Below the pieces are notes generated by a model. That model searched no databases, was not told the DNA's origin, and saw only the letters and a list, made by a program, of their open reading frames with translations. From Pseudomonadota bacterium (GTDB lineage: Bacteria; Pseudomonadota; Gammaproteobacteria; Pseudomonadales; UBA5518), in assembly GCA_022705125.1 (NCBI GenBank), contig JAKJFB010000220.1, forward strand, positions 1 to 5,331: a stretch of 5,331 nucleotides of DNA, in the 5' to 3' direction. Made by a program: the position numbers and the translations under genes. Positions 1 through 5,331 of the stretch are shown one piece after another (the first letter of the stretch is position 1; every line of letters starts with the position of its first letter).

Positions 1-1209
1 TACGTCCGCTACAACTACTACTACTCGGCGCTGTGGCCGACCTACCGCTATTACTACGACCCCTTCTGGAGCCCCGGCTTCTACTACGGCGTCACCTTCT
101 TCCCGCGCACCTATTTCGGCCTGAACGTGGGCTGGTACAGCTGGCCGTACTACCAGGCCTATGCGCCGTACCGGTACAGCCACGTCGACCACTATTACGA
201 CTGGGCCCAGTACAGCCGCCACCGCGCCGCCGACCGCCAGCGCTACGACGACTTCTACCTGCCGCGTTACGGCAGCGCGCGCAACGAGGCGCAGATCCTC
301 GCGCGCCGCACCGGCGCCCGCGATCAGTTGCCGATGTATTACGGCGCCTCCGGCCAGCCCGGCACCATCGTCGATCCGTCGATCGCACGGCAGTCGCGCG
401 CCCGCGGCCAGCTCACGCCGTTCGAACGCAGCGCCCGCGATCCCGCCTGGGAGCCGTACGGACCCGACGGCCGCGGCTATGGCGGCTTCACCGGCCATGG
501 CGCGCAGCCGAACGCGCGCGACCCACTCGGTCGCGGCCGCACCGAAGGCATGCGCGGCACGGCGCCCGCCTACCCGAACCAGGCGCCCGTGCAGCGCAAC
601 CCGCGCGGCTACGACCGCGATCCGGCGCGCATCGACGGCCCGGTCGCGCCGACGCCGAATCAGCGCAGCTACCCGCGCAGCACGCGCGAACCGCTGCGCG
701 ATCCGCGCATCGAGCAGTCGCAGGAATCGGCGACGCCGTATTCGCGCGGCCGCACGACCCTGCCGAACCGCGAGTACGACACGGGTTCGCGCCAGATCCT
801 GCCGCGGCAGACGCGCGAACCCTACAACCCGGTGTTCGAGCGTCACGTCGAGGAACCGGCCCAGGTTCGCTCGCGCGAGGTCGATCGCAGCCGCCCGCTG
901 CAGACCCCGCCGCGCTACCAGCCCAGCCAGCCGATGGAACGCAGCCAGCCGCGTACCTTCGAGCGCAGCGAACCGCGGGCGATGCCGACCTACGAACGCA
1001 GCGAGCCGCGCATCGAACGCACGCAGCGTTACGAGCCGCGTCCGGCCCCGAGCTTCCAGCGCAGCGAACCGGCACCGCAGCCGCGCTTCGAACCGCGCGC
1101 GGCGCCGAGTTACAGCCCGCAGAGTCCGCCCAGCAGCAGCGGCTCCTCGGACGGCGGCGGTCGGTCCTCGCGCGGCCAGCTCGAACGCATCATCCGCGAC
1201 GACGACTGA
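1..1209 (+). CDS. Tyrosine-rich then Arg/Pro-rich repeat protein, function unknown (5' partial)
   Basis: The frame is open from the first base to a TGA at 1207-1209, giving 402 visible residues; the true start lies upstream. A GTG at 127 could be read as a start, but the codons before it encode the same kind of tyrosine-rich sequence, so it is internal. The visible protein has three parts. Residues 1-71 hold about 21 tyrosines plus many Trp, Phe, Pro and Gly. Residues 72 to about 310 are hydrophilic and Arg/Pro/Asp-rich. Residues about 313-371 carry degenerate ERSEPR-type repeats, followed by a Ser/Gly-rich linker and the charged end GQLERIIRDDD. No catalytic motif or membrane segment is visible. 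The composition suggests a low-complexity, largely disordered, very basic protein, possibly exported; the signal peptide, if any, would be outside the window. I do not recognise the family. The gene is convergent with the ABC exporter with no spacer, and nothing ties it functionally to the other genes. Confidence 0.82.
   Translation, partial: YVRYNYYYSALWPTYRYYYDPFWSPGFYYGVTFFPRTYFGLNVGWYSWPYYQAYAPYRYSHVDHYYDWAQYSRHRAADRQRYDDFYLPRYGSARNEAQILARRTGARDQLPMYYGASGQPGTIVDPSIARQSRARGQLTPFERSARDPAWEPYGPDGRGYGGFTGHGAQPNARDPLGRGRTEGMRGTAPAYPNQAPVQRNPRGYDRDPARIDGPVAPTPNQRSYPRSTREPLRDPRIEQSQESATPYSRGRTTLPNREYDTGSRQILPRQTREPYNPVFERHVEEPAQVRSREVDRSRPLQTPPRYQPSQPMERSQPRTFERSEPRAMPTYERSEPRIERTQRYEPRPAPSFQRSEPAPQPRFEPRAAPSYSPQSPPSSSGSSDGGGRSSRGQLERIIRDDD
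937..1098 (+). repeat. Degenerate ERS(E/Q)PR coding repeats
   Basis: Within the first gene, six-residue units recur: ERSQPR at 937-954, ERSEPR at 961-978 and ERSEPR at 994-1011. Degenerate units follow: ERTQR at 1015-1029, YEPR at 1030-1041, QRSEP at 1057-1071 and FEPR at 1087-1098. Short linkers such as TF, AMPTY and PAPSF separate them. The copies use different synonymous codons for Glu, Pro and Arg, so this is a protein-level repeat rather than a recent DNA tandem duplication. Confidence 0.7.
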
Positions 1210-2850
1210 TCAGGCCTCGCGCAACACCCCGTCCTCGAGCTTCAACACGCGGTCGGCGAGCTTCAGGCTCGCCGGCCGGTGCGTGATCAGCAGCACCGTG
1301 CGTTCGCGCAGCAGGGCATGGCATTCGGCGATGAAGTCGCGCTCGCCGTCCGGATCGAACATCGCCGTGGCCTCGTCCAGGATCAGCACCGCCGGATCCT
1401 TCAGCAGCGCCCGCGCCAGCGCGATGCGCTGGCGTTGCCCGCCGGACAGGCGCAGGCCTTCGTCGCCGACCACCGTGTCGTAACCCTGGGGCAATCGCGA
1501 GATGAAGTCGTGCGCATGCGCGGCGCGGGCGGCGCGTTCGATGTCCGCGCGCGTCGCCTGGGCGTCGCCGAAGCCGATGTTGTGCGCCACCGTGTCGTGC
1601 CAGAGCAGCACCTGCTGGCTGACCAGGCCGACGTGTCGGCGCAGGTTTGCCAGGCGCAGCTCGCGCAGGTCGACGCCGTCGAGCGTCACGCGCCCGGCGG
1701 CGGGATCGATGAAACGCAGCAGCAGGTGCGCCAGCGTGCTCTTGCCGGCGCCGTTGGCGCCGGTCAGCGCGATGGTCTCGCCGGCGCGCACGTGCAGGTT
1801 CAGGTCGGCGTACAGCGGCGGCCGCCCGGGATAGGCATAGGCCACCGACTCGAACGCGATCTCGCCGCGCACCGCGGCCAGTTCGCGCCGACCTTCGTCC
1901 GGCTCGGGCGCGGTCGCCAGCACCTCGCCGACGCGCTGCAGCGAGGCACGCAGCGCCTGCACGCGCCCATGCAGGCCGGCGAGCTGGGCCACCGGCTGGG
2001 TCAGCAGCAGGCCGTACAGCAGCAGGGCGACCAGGTCGGCCGCGGCCAGGCTGCCGGTCGCCACGGCGCGGGCGCCCAGCCAGAGCAGGGCCAGCACCAG
2101 CAGGGCCGCCAGCCAGCGCACCAGCGGCGCGAGCCGCAGTTCCTGCGCCTGTTGCAGGCGGCCGAGCACGCGTACGCGCTCGGCCTGGTCGGCATAACGT
2201 TGCGCGGTCGCCGTCTCCATCGCGTAGGCCTTGGTCAGCGGCAGCAGCGACAGGTGTTGCTCGGCCAGGGCGTGCTTGGCATCGTCCTCGCGCAGGTGCG
2301 CGTCCACCACCGGGCGCAGGCGCCGGCCGGCGAGCTTCAGGGCCAGCGTGTAGATCGGCACCAGGGCCAGCAGCAGCAGGCCGAGCGACGGCGCGATCCA
2401 GAGCAGCATCAGCGTCGCGCCGGCGGCGGTCAGCAGGGTCGGCGCGAGCTGCGGCAGGCTGTGCGCGACGAAGCCGGAGATGTGCCAGGTGTCCTGGCCG
2501 AGCAGGGCCATCAGCGCGCCGCGCCGCCGCGCCTGGTGCCAGGCCAGGGGCAAGGCCTGCAGGTGGTCGTGCAGGCGCACGCCGAGCTCGGCCACGATGC
2601 GCGTGCCGAGGTCGCCGCAAAGACGGCCGCTGGCGATGCTCAGCAGGGTCTGCAGGCTCAGCACCCCGGCCCAGCCGAGCAGCAGCAGGGACGGCAGCGT
2701 GCGTTGCATCAGGGCTGCGACCACGCCGCTGGCGAACCAGGGCGCCGCCAGCCAGGCCAGGGATTCCAGCGAGGCCAGCGCGACGCTCCCGACCAGACGG
2801 CGGCGATGGCGGCGCAGCAGGTCGGCGATGAGCGGATCGGCGAAGGACAT
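1210..2850 (-). CDS. Type I ABC exporter half-transporter (MsbA/McjD-like)
   Basis: This gene encodes a complete 546-residue protein with a membrane domain fused to an ATPase domain, expected to dimerise in the inner membrane and export a lipid, peptide or other substrate. Hydrophobic segments lie near residues 19-42, 52-74, 130-151, 153-174, 243-263 and 268-290. The ATPase domain shows an A-loop Tyr at about 340, Walker A GANGAGKST at 364-372, Q-loop Gln 412, signature LSGGQ at 468-472, Walker B AVLILDE at 487-493 with catalytic Glu 493, and switch His 524. The D-loop reads AMFD (496-499) instead of the usual SALD. There is no N-terminal C39 peptidase domain, so any peptide substrate must be cut by another enzyme. 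The ATG at 2850 is the only plausible start, since an in-frame TAG lies about 20 codons upstream; no good Shine-Dalgarno site is visible. The divergent B2-like gene suggests a peptide-export role, as for McjD, but substrate is inference. A CydC-like role was considered and is less well supported. Confidence 0.93.
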   Translation of the reverse strand: MSFADPLIADLLRRHRRRLVGSVALASLESLAWLAAPWFASGVVAALMQRTLPSLLLLGWAGVLSLQTLLSIASGRLCGDLGTRIVAELGVRLHDHLQALPLAWHQARRRGALMALLGQDTWHISGFVAHSLPQLAPTLLTAAGATLMLLWIAPSLGLLLLALVPIYTLALKLAGRRLRPVVDAHLREDDAKHALAEQHLSLLPLTKAYAMETATAQRYADQAERVRVLGRLQQAQELRLAPLVRWLAALLVLALLWLGARAVATGSLAAADLVALLLYGLLLTQPVAQLAGLHGRVQALRASLQRVGEVLATAPEPDEGRRELAAVRGEIAFESVAYAYPGRPPLYADLNLHVRAGETIALTGANGAGKSTLAHLLLRFIDPAAGRVTLDGVDLRELRLANLRRHVGLVSQQVLLWHDTVAHNIGFGDAQATRADIERAARAAHAHDFISRLPQGYDTVVGDEGLRLSGGQRQRIALARALLKDPAVLILDEATAMFDPDGERDFIAECHALLRERTVLLITHRPASLKLADRVLKLEDGVLREA

Positions 2851-2946
2851 GGGCGCGGCGGCTGGACTCGGGCGGGATAAGATCGGGCTGCGCGACCGAC
2901 GCCGACCCGCGTGGCCGCAACGCTAACACAGGCCTTCCGCTCCCCG
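2851..2946. promoter_or_regulatory. Divergent intergenic region between exporter and B2-like gene
   Basis: This 96-bp spacer separates two divergent starts, so it should hold promoters for both the exporter and the B2-like gene, unless the 5' end of the B2 gene begins at the GTG at 2911. The only relatively AT-rich spot is GGATAAGATC at 2875-2884. It gives a 4-of-6 match to a -10 box on either strand (TAAGAT on plus, TCTTAT on minus). I find no convincing -35 box at proper spacing and no clear operator palindrome. The regulatory role is inferred from gene orientation only. Confidence 0.3.
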
Positions 2947-3399
2947 ATGTCCGCCGGCGTGTCCCGCTTCCGTTCGAAATGGCGTGCCTGGCATGCCCTG
3001 CCGTGGCGCGAGCGCGTCCTGCTCGGGCGCCTGGTGCTGTGGCTGGGCCTGGTCGAGCTCGGCCTGCGCTGCGCCGGTTACGCGCGCGTTCGCGCCGCCT
3101 GCGATCGCCTCGGCGGTCGCGGTCCGTTCCGCGCCGCGACGCCGGACGAGCTCGCCGACGCGCGTCGCCTCGCCGAACTCGCGGCCATCGCCGGCCGCCG
3201 CGGTCCGCTCGCCGCCACCTGCCTGCGCCAGTCCCTGGTGGTCGTCACCCTGCTGCGCCGCCGCGGCCTCGACGCGCAACTGCGCATCGGCGTGCAGCCG
3301 GACGCAGGGACGTTCGGGGCGCATGCGTGGGTGCAACTGGGCGAGGTCGCGCTGGGTCCGGAAGCGCCCGGTTTCGTGATGCTGCAACCTCCGCCCTGA
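2947..3399 (+). CDS. Lasso peptide biosynthesis B2-like protein (transglutaminase-like cysteine protease fold)
   Basis: This gene encodes 150 residues from the ATG at 2947. In lasso peptide pathways, B2 is a cysteine protease of the transglutaminase-like superfamily (PF13471 type) that removes the leader from the precursor, guided by a B1 recognition protein. Here a basic, hydrophobic N-terminal helix (residues about 9-45) precedes a core with the family's two hallmarks: the nucleophile Cys 92 in an ATCLRQSL context before LLRRRGLDAQLRIGV, and His 126 in GAHAWVQLG. The Cys-His spacing of 34 fits the family (about 32 in McjB, from memory). The third, acidic member of the triad is not obvious; Glu 139 is the nearest candidate. 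A GTG at 2911 would add 12 residues, but the ATG gives the usual family length. An ACAGG at 2928-2932 is rather far to be its ribosome site. The gene diverges from the exporter and ends 13 bp from the convergent nucleotidyltransferase. Family assignment is firm; a lasso pathway role is inference because no precursor, B1 or cyclase is in view. Confidence 0.85.
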   Translation: MSAGVSRFRSKWRAWHALPWRERVLLGRLVLWLGLVELGLRCAGYARVRAACDRLGGRGPFRAATPDELADARRLAELAAIAGRRGPLAATCLRQSLVVVTLLRRRGLDAQLRIGVQPDAGTFGAHAWVQLGEVALGPEAPGFVMLQPPP

Positions 3400-3412
3400 C
3401 CGGTTCGACGCC

Positions 3413-4519
3413 TCAGCGCCGGTAGCCGCGCCAGCGTCGCCAGCCGTCGCGCAGGCGGCGCCCGAGCAGGCGCGATGCGCGCGTCTCGCCATCGCCGCCA
3501 TAACGCTCGCGCAGGTGCGCCAGGTCGCCCACCAGCATCTGCCGCAGCCAGCGCAGGCGTGCGCGCAGGCCGGGCAGCTCGCGCCAGGTCGCGCGCTGGA
3601 AATAGGTCCAGTCCGACAGTCTGGCGCTGCGCAGCCATTCCTTCTCCGCCGCGGCCTGCAGTCGCTGCAGCCCGTCGTCGCGCCACACCGTGCCGAGATC
3701 GCGTTCGCTGGCGCGCAGGGCATCGAGACAGGGTTCGGCGAGGCGGCGTTCGATCGCCAGGTCGACGAAACGCATCCACGCCGCCTCCGACAGCCGCTGC
3801 GCCAGCAGATGCAGGTCGTACAGCCAGATCAGGCGATCGGCCCGGCCGCCGAGGCGATTGCTGGCCCGGTGCATGCAGGCATGCAGCAGCGCATGCAGCG
3901 GCGCCAGAGCCAGCGCGTCGCGGCCGAGTTCAGGCACCGCGATGGCCGCCGCGCGCAGTTCCGGCCACTGCAGCCGTTCCGAGAACAGGGCCGAGTTCGC
4001 GAGCCGCCAGTGCAGGTCCAGTTCCAGGCCATGCTCGGCCTGCACCGCCAGCAGTTCATGCACGTACAGGTCGCCGGCGATGTGCCGGATCGGCAGCCGA
4101 TAACCCAGCGGCGCCAGCACCTCGGCGGCGCGCAGGGCCTCGGCATTCGACGCGAACAGCAGGTCGAGATCGCCGGCAGGCCGCAGCTGCGGCTTCGGAT
4201 ACAGCCAGTGCGCCAGGGCCGCGCCCTTCAGCCACAGCCCTTCGATGCCGGCCGCGGCCAGGGCCGCAGCGATGCGGCGCGCTTCCGATTGCAGCAAGAG
4301 CTGGCGCATGCGCGCTGTGCGGCCGAGCCGCGCGACGGCTTCGCGCAAGGCGGCCGGCACCGCGGCGCAACCCTCGGGCCGCGACCAGAGCTCATGAAGC
4401 AGGGCCGCCACGCCCTGCGCGTCGATCTCCGACAACAAAGCCGTCTGCGCAGCGCCCTCTTCCGGCCAGCCGGGATCGGCTTCGCCCCGCAGCGCCGCCA
4501 GCAGCAACCGACGACTCAT
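3413..4519 (-). CDS. Nucleotidyltransferase family protein (PF14907-like)
   Basis: This gene encodes 368 residues. The protein resembles the uncharacterised nucleotidyltransferase family PF14907, found in some lasso peptide and polysaccharide loci. Visible family features are a helical N-terminal region, then LWLKGAAL with Lys 98-Gly 99, then RPAGDLDLLF (113-122) with the paired acids Asp 117 and Asp 119 expected to bind metal. These are followed by LELDLHWRL (165-173), a His-rich helix (His 209, 213 and 217) and IWLYDLHLL (231-239) with Asp 235. The C-terminal end is strongly Arg-rich. The ATG at 4519 overlaps the galE stop in an ATGA, which fixes the start and implies translational coupling. 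The frame stays open further upstream, but there it would run through galE. Nucleotidyl transfer is inferred from the motifs; donor and acceptor are unknown. Possible acceptors are a peptide of the neighbouring B2/ABC system or a sugar, given GalE. Confidence 0.87.
   Translation of the reverse strand: MSRRLLLAALRGEADPGWPEEGAAQTALLSEIDAQGVAALLHELWSRPEGCAAVPAALREAVARLGRTARMRQLLLQSEARRIAAALAAAGIEGLWLKGAALAHWLYPKPQLRPAGDLDLLFASNAEALRAAEVLAPLGYRLPIRHIAGDLYVHELLAVQAEHGLELDLHWRLANSALFSERLQWPELRAAAIAVPELGRDALALAPLHALLHACMHRASNRLGGRADRLIWLYDLHLLAQRLSEAAWMRFVDLAIERRLAEPCLDALRASERDLGTVWRDDGLQRLQAAAEKEWLRSARLSDWTYFQRATWRELPGLRARLRWLRQMLVGDLAHLRERYGGDGETRASRLLGRRLRDGWRRWRGYRR
4516..4519 (-). other. ATGA start-stop overlap coupling galE to the nucleotidyltransferase gene
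   Basis: On the minus strand the galE TGA stop (4518-4516) shares two bases with the downstream ATG (4519-4517). Such 4-base overlaps usually mean that ribosomes finishing the first gene re-initiate on the second. This implies that both genes sit on one mRNA. Confidence 0.85.
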
Positions 4520-5331
4520 GCATACCCGCCCGGGTTCATCGATTGCCAGCGCCAGGCGTCTTCGCACATGCGTTCGATGCCGTGGCGCGCGCGCCAGCCG
4601 AGCAGGCGTGCGGCGAAGGCGGGATCGGCCCAGAGTTCGGCGACATCGCCGTCGCGGCGGCCGACGATGTCGTAGGGAATCGGCCGCCCGCTGGCCTGCT
4701 CGAAGGCGCGCACCAGTTCCAGCACCGAGGTGCCGCGACCGGTGCCGAGGTTGACCGCGAGAGCGCCGGTCGCGCCGCCTTGCAGATGTTCCAGCGCCGC
4801 CACGTGGGCCTCGGCCAGGTCCATCACGTGCAGGTAGTCGCGGATGCCGGTGCCGTCGCGCGTCGGCCAGTCGCCGCCGAAGACCTGCAGGCGTTCGCGC
4901 CGCCCGACCGCGACCTGGGCGATGTAGGGCATCAGGTTGTTCGGCACGCCGCGCGGGTCTTCGCCGATCCGTCCGCTCTCGTGCGCGCCGACCGGATTGA
5001 AATAACGCAGCAGCATCGCCCCGAAGCCAGGGTCGGATATACACAGATCGCCGATCAGCTGCTCAATCACCAGCTTGGTGCGCGCATAGGGGTTCGTGAC
5101 ATAAAGCGTTTGACCTTCGCGCAGGTTGCCGCCTTCGCCGTACACGGTCGCGGTCGAACTGAACACCAGCTTCGCCACGCCTGCGCGCTGCATCGCCTGC
5201 AGCAGGGCGATGGTGCCGCCGATGTTGTTGTCGAAGTAGTCCAGCGGCTTTTCGCAGCTTTCGCCCACGGCCTTGAGCGCGGCGAAGTGGATGACCGCGT
5301 CCGGCCGCTGGGCGAAGGCACGCTGCAGGTC
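4516..5331 (-). CDS. galE: UDP-glucose 4-epimerase GalE (5' partial)
   Basis: GalE interconverts UDP-glucose and UDP-galactose in the cytoplasm using bound NAD, supplying galactose for polysaccharide and LPS synthesis and for the Leloir pathway. The frame is open from the right edge to a TGA at 4516-4518, giving 271 visible residues. By comparison with the 338-residue E. coli enzyme, about 65 N-terminal residues, including the glycine-rich NAD motif, lie outside the window. Numbering from the edge, visible hallmarks are VIHFAALKAVGES (13-25), SSTATVYG (58-65), the catalytic pair Tyr 82 and Lys 86 in NPYARTK, RYFNPVGAHESG (109-120), PNNLMPYIAQVAVGRR (130-145), DGTGIRDYLHVMDLAEAHVAAL (159-180) and a C-terminal WRWQSMNPGGY. 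The third position of the SST motif is Thr where E. coli has the catalytic Ser 124; Thr is common in this family. A GTG at 5268 is internal, not the start. A stretch around 5036-5120 is less GC-rich than the rest and includes a rare ATA codon. Confidence 0.96.
   Translation of the reverse strand, partial: DLQRAFAQRPDAVIHFAALKAVGESCEKPLDYFDNNIGGTIALLQAMQRAGVAKLVFSSTATVYGEGGNLREGQTLYVTNPYARTKLVIEQLIGDLCISDPGFGAMLLRYFNPVGAHESGRIGEDPRGVPNNLMPYIAQVAVGRRERLQVFGGDWPTRDGTGIRDYLHVMDLAEAHVAALEHLQGGATGALAVNLGTGRGTSVLELVRAFEQASGRPIPYDIVGRRDGDVAELWADPAFAARLLGWRARHGIERMCEDAWRWQSMNPGGYA

Noticed and set aside
33..1286. Plus-strand open frames at 33-1286 and 161-1483 that overlap the first gene
   Set aside because: Their products are Arg/Ala/Pro-rich shadows. 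The frame ending at 1209 has ordered composition, protein-level repeats with synonymous variation, and a stop that abuts the next gene.
1279..2880. A long plus-strand open frame (533 codons) antisense to the ABC exporter gene
   Set aside because: It encodes Gln/Arg/His-rich sequence with no recognisable motif, whereas the minus-strand frame has every ABC hallmark. Long antisense frames are expected in GC-rich genes with biased third positions.
2875..2884. GGATAAGATC as a -10 promoter element
   Set aside because: It matches only 4 of 6 consensus bases on each strand, with no -35 hexamer at 16-18 bp. I kept it only as a note on the divergent spacer, not as a mapped promoter.
1190..2929. A 579-codon minus-strand frame overlapping the ABC exporter in another register
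   Set aside because: It is Arg/Ala/Pro-rich low-complexity sequence without any ABC motif, typical of a frame shadow of high-GC coding DNA.
2851..2946. A hidden lasso precursor peptide in the divergent spacer
   Set aside because: At 96 bp it is too short for a typical 40-60 residue precursor, and no leader features or core starting with Gly followed by Asp or Glu at ring distance are seen.
3400..3412. A bidirectional terminator between the B2-like gene and the nucleotidyltransferase
   Set aside because: The 13-bp gap and its flanks form only very short stems and there is no T-run on either strand.
2923..3779. Minus-strand open frames antisense to the B2-like gene
   Set aside because: They are low-complexity Ala/Arg-rich translations. 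The plus strand has the Cys and HAW motifs of the B2 family at correct spacing.
3515..4675. A plus-strand open frame of 386 codons antisense to the nucleotidyltransferase and galE
   Set aside because: It is Gln/Arg-rich and lacks motifs, and the opposite strand carries two clearly recognisable gene families in this interval.

Overview
The window is about 5.3 kb of very GC-rich bacterial DNA, around 70% by eye, and is coding almost throughout. The GC content, dense packing and GalE sequence (close to the E. coli enzyme) suggest a high-GC proteobacterium, perhaps a gammaproteobacterium of the Lysobacterales (Xanthomonadales) type. No rRNA or marker gene confirms this. I see no tRNA, CRISPR, insertion sequence or convincing terminator.

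Layout from left to right. (1) Positions 1-1209, plus strand: the 3' part of a gene of unknown function. Its protein is tyrosine-rich, then Arg/Pro-rich with short ERSEPR-type repeats; the 5' end lies outside the window. (2) Positions 1210-2850, minus strand: a complete type I ABC exporter half-transporter (MsbA/McjD-like). Its stop codon directly abuts the stop of gene 1. (3) Positions 2851-2946: a 96-bp divergent spacer. (4) Positions 2947-3399, plus strand: a small transglutaminase-like protein of the lasso peptide biosynthesis B2 type. (5) Positions 3413-4519, minus strand: a nucleotidyltransferase-family protein (PF14907-like). (6) Positions 4516-5331, minus strand: the C-terminal four-fifths of UDP-glucose 4-epimerase GalE; its 5' end lies outside the window.

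The middle and right parts resemble the accessory half of a lasso-peptide-type RiPP locus. A B2-like leader-peptidase homologue, an ABC exporter and a nucleotidyltransferase are kinds of gene found together in such clusters. GalE is translationally coupled to the nucleotidyltransferase by a 4-base ATGA overlap, so those two genes form one transcript. The core partners are not visible: no precursor peptide (A), no PqqD-like recognition protein (B1) and no asparagine-synthetase-like cyclase (C). They may lie beyond the right edge or elsewhere in the genome. Alternatively, this B2-like family may do a different job here. The B2 gene also points against its neighbours, diverging from the exporter and converging on the nucleotidyltransferase, so it must be transcribed separately.
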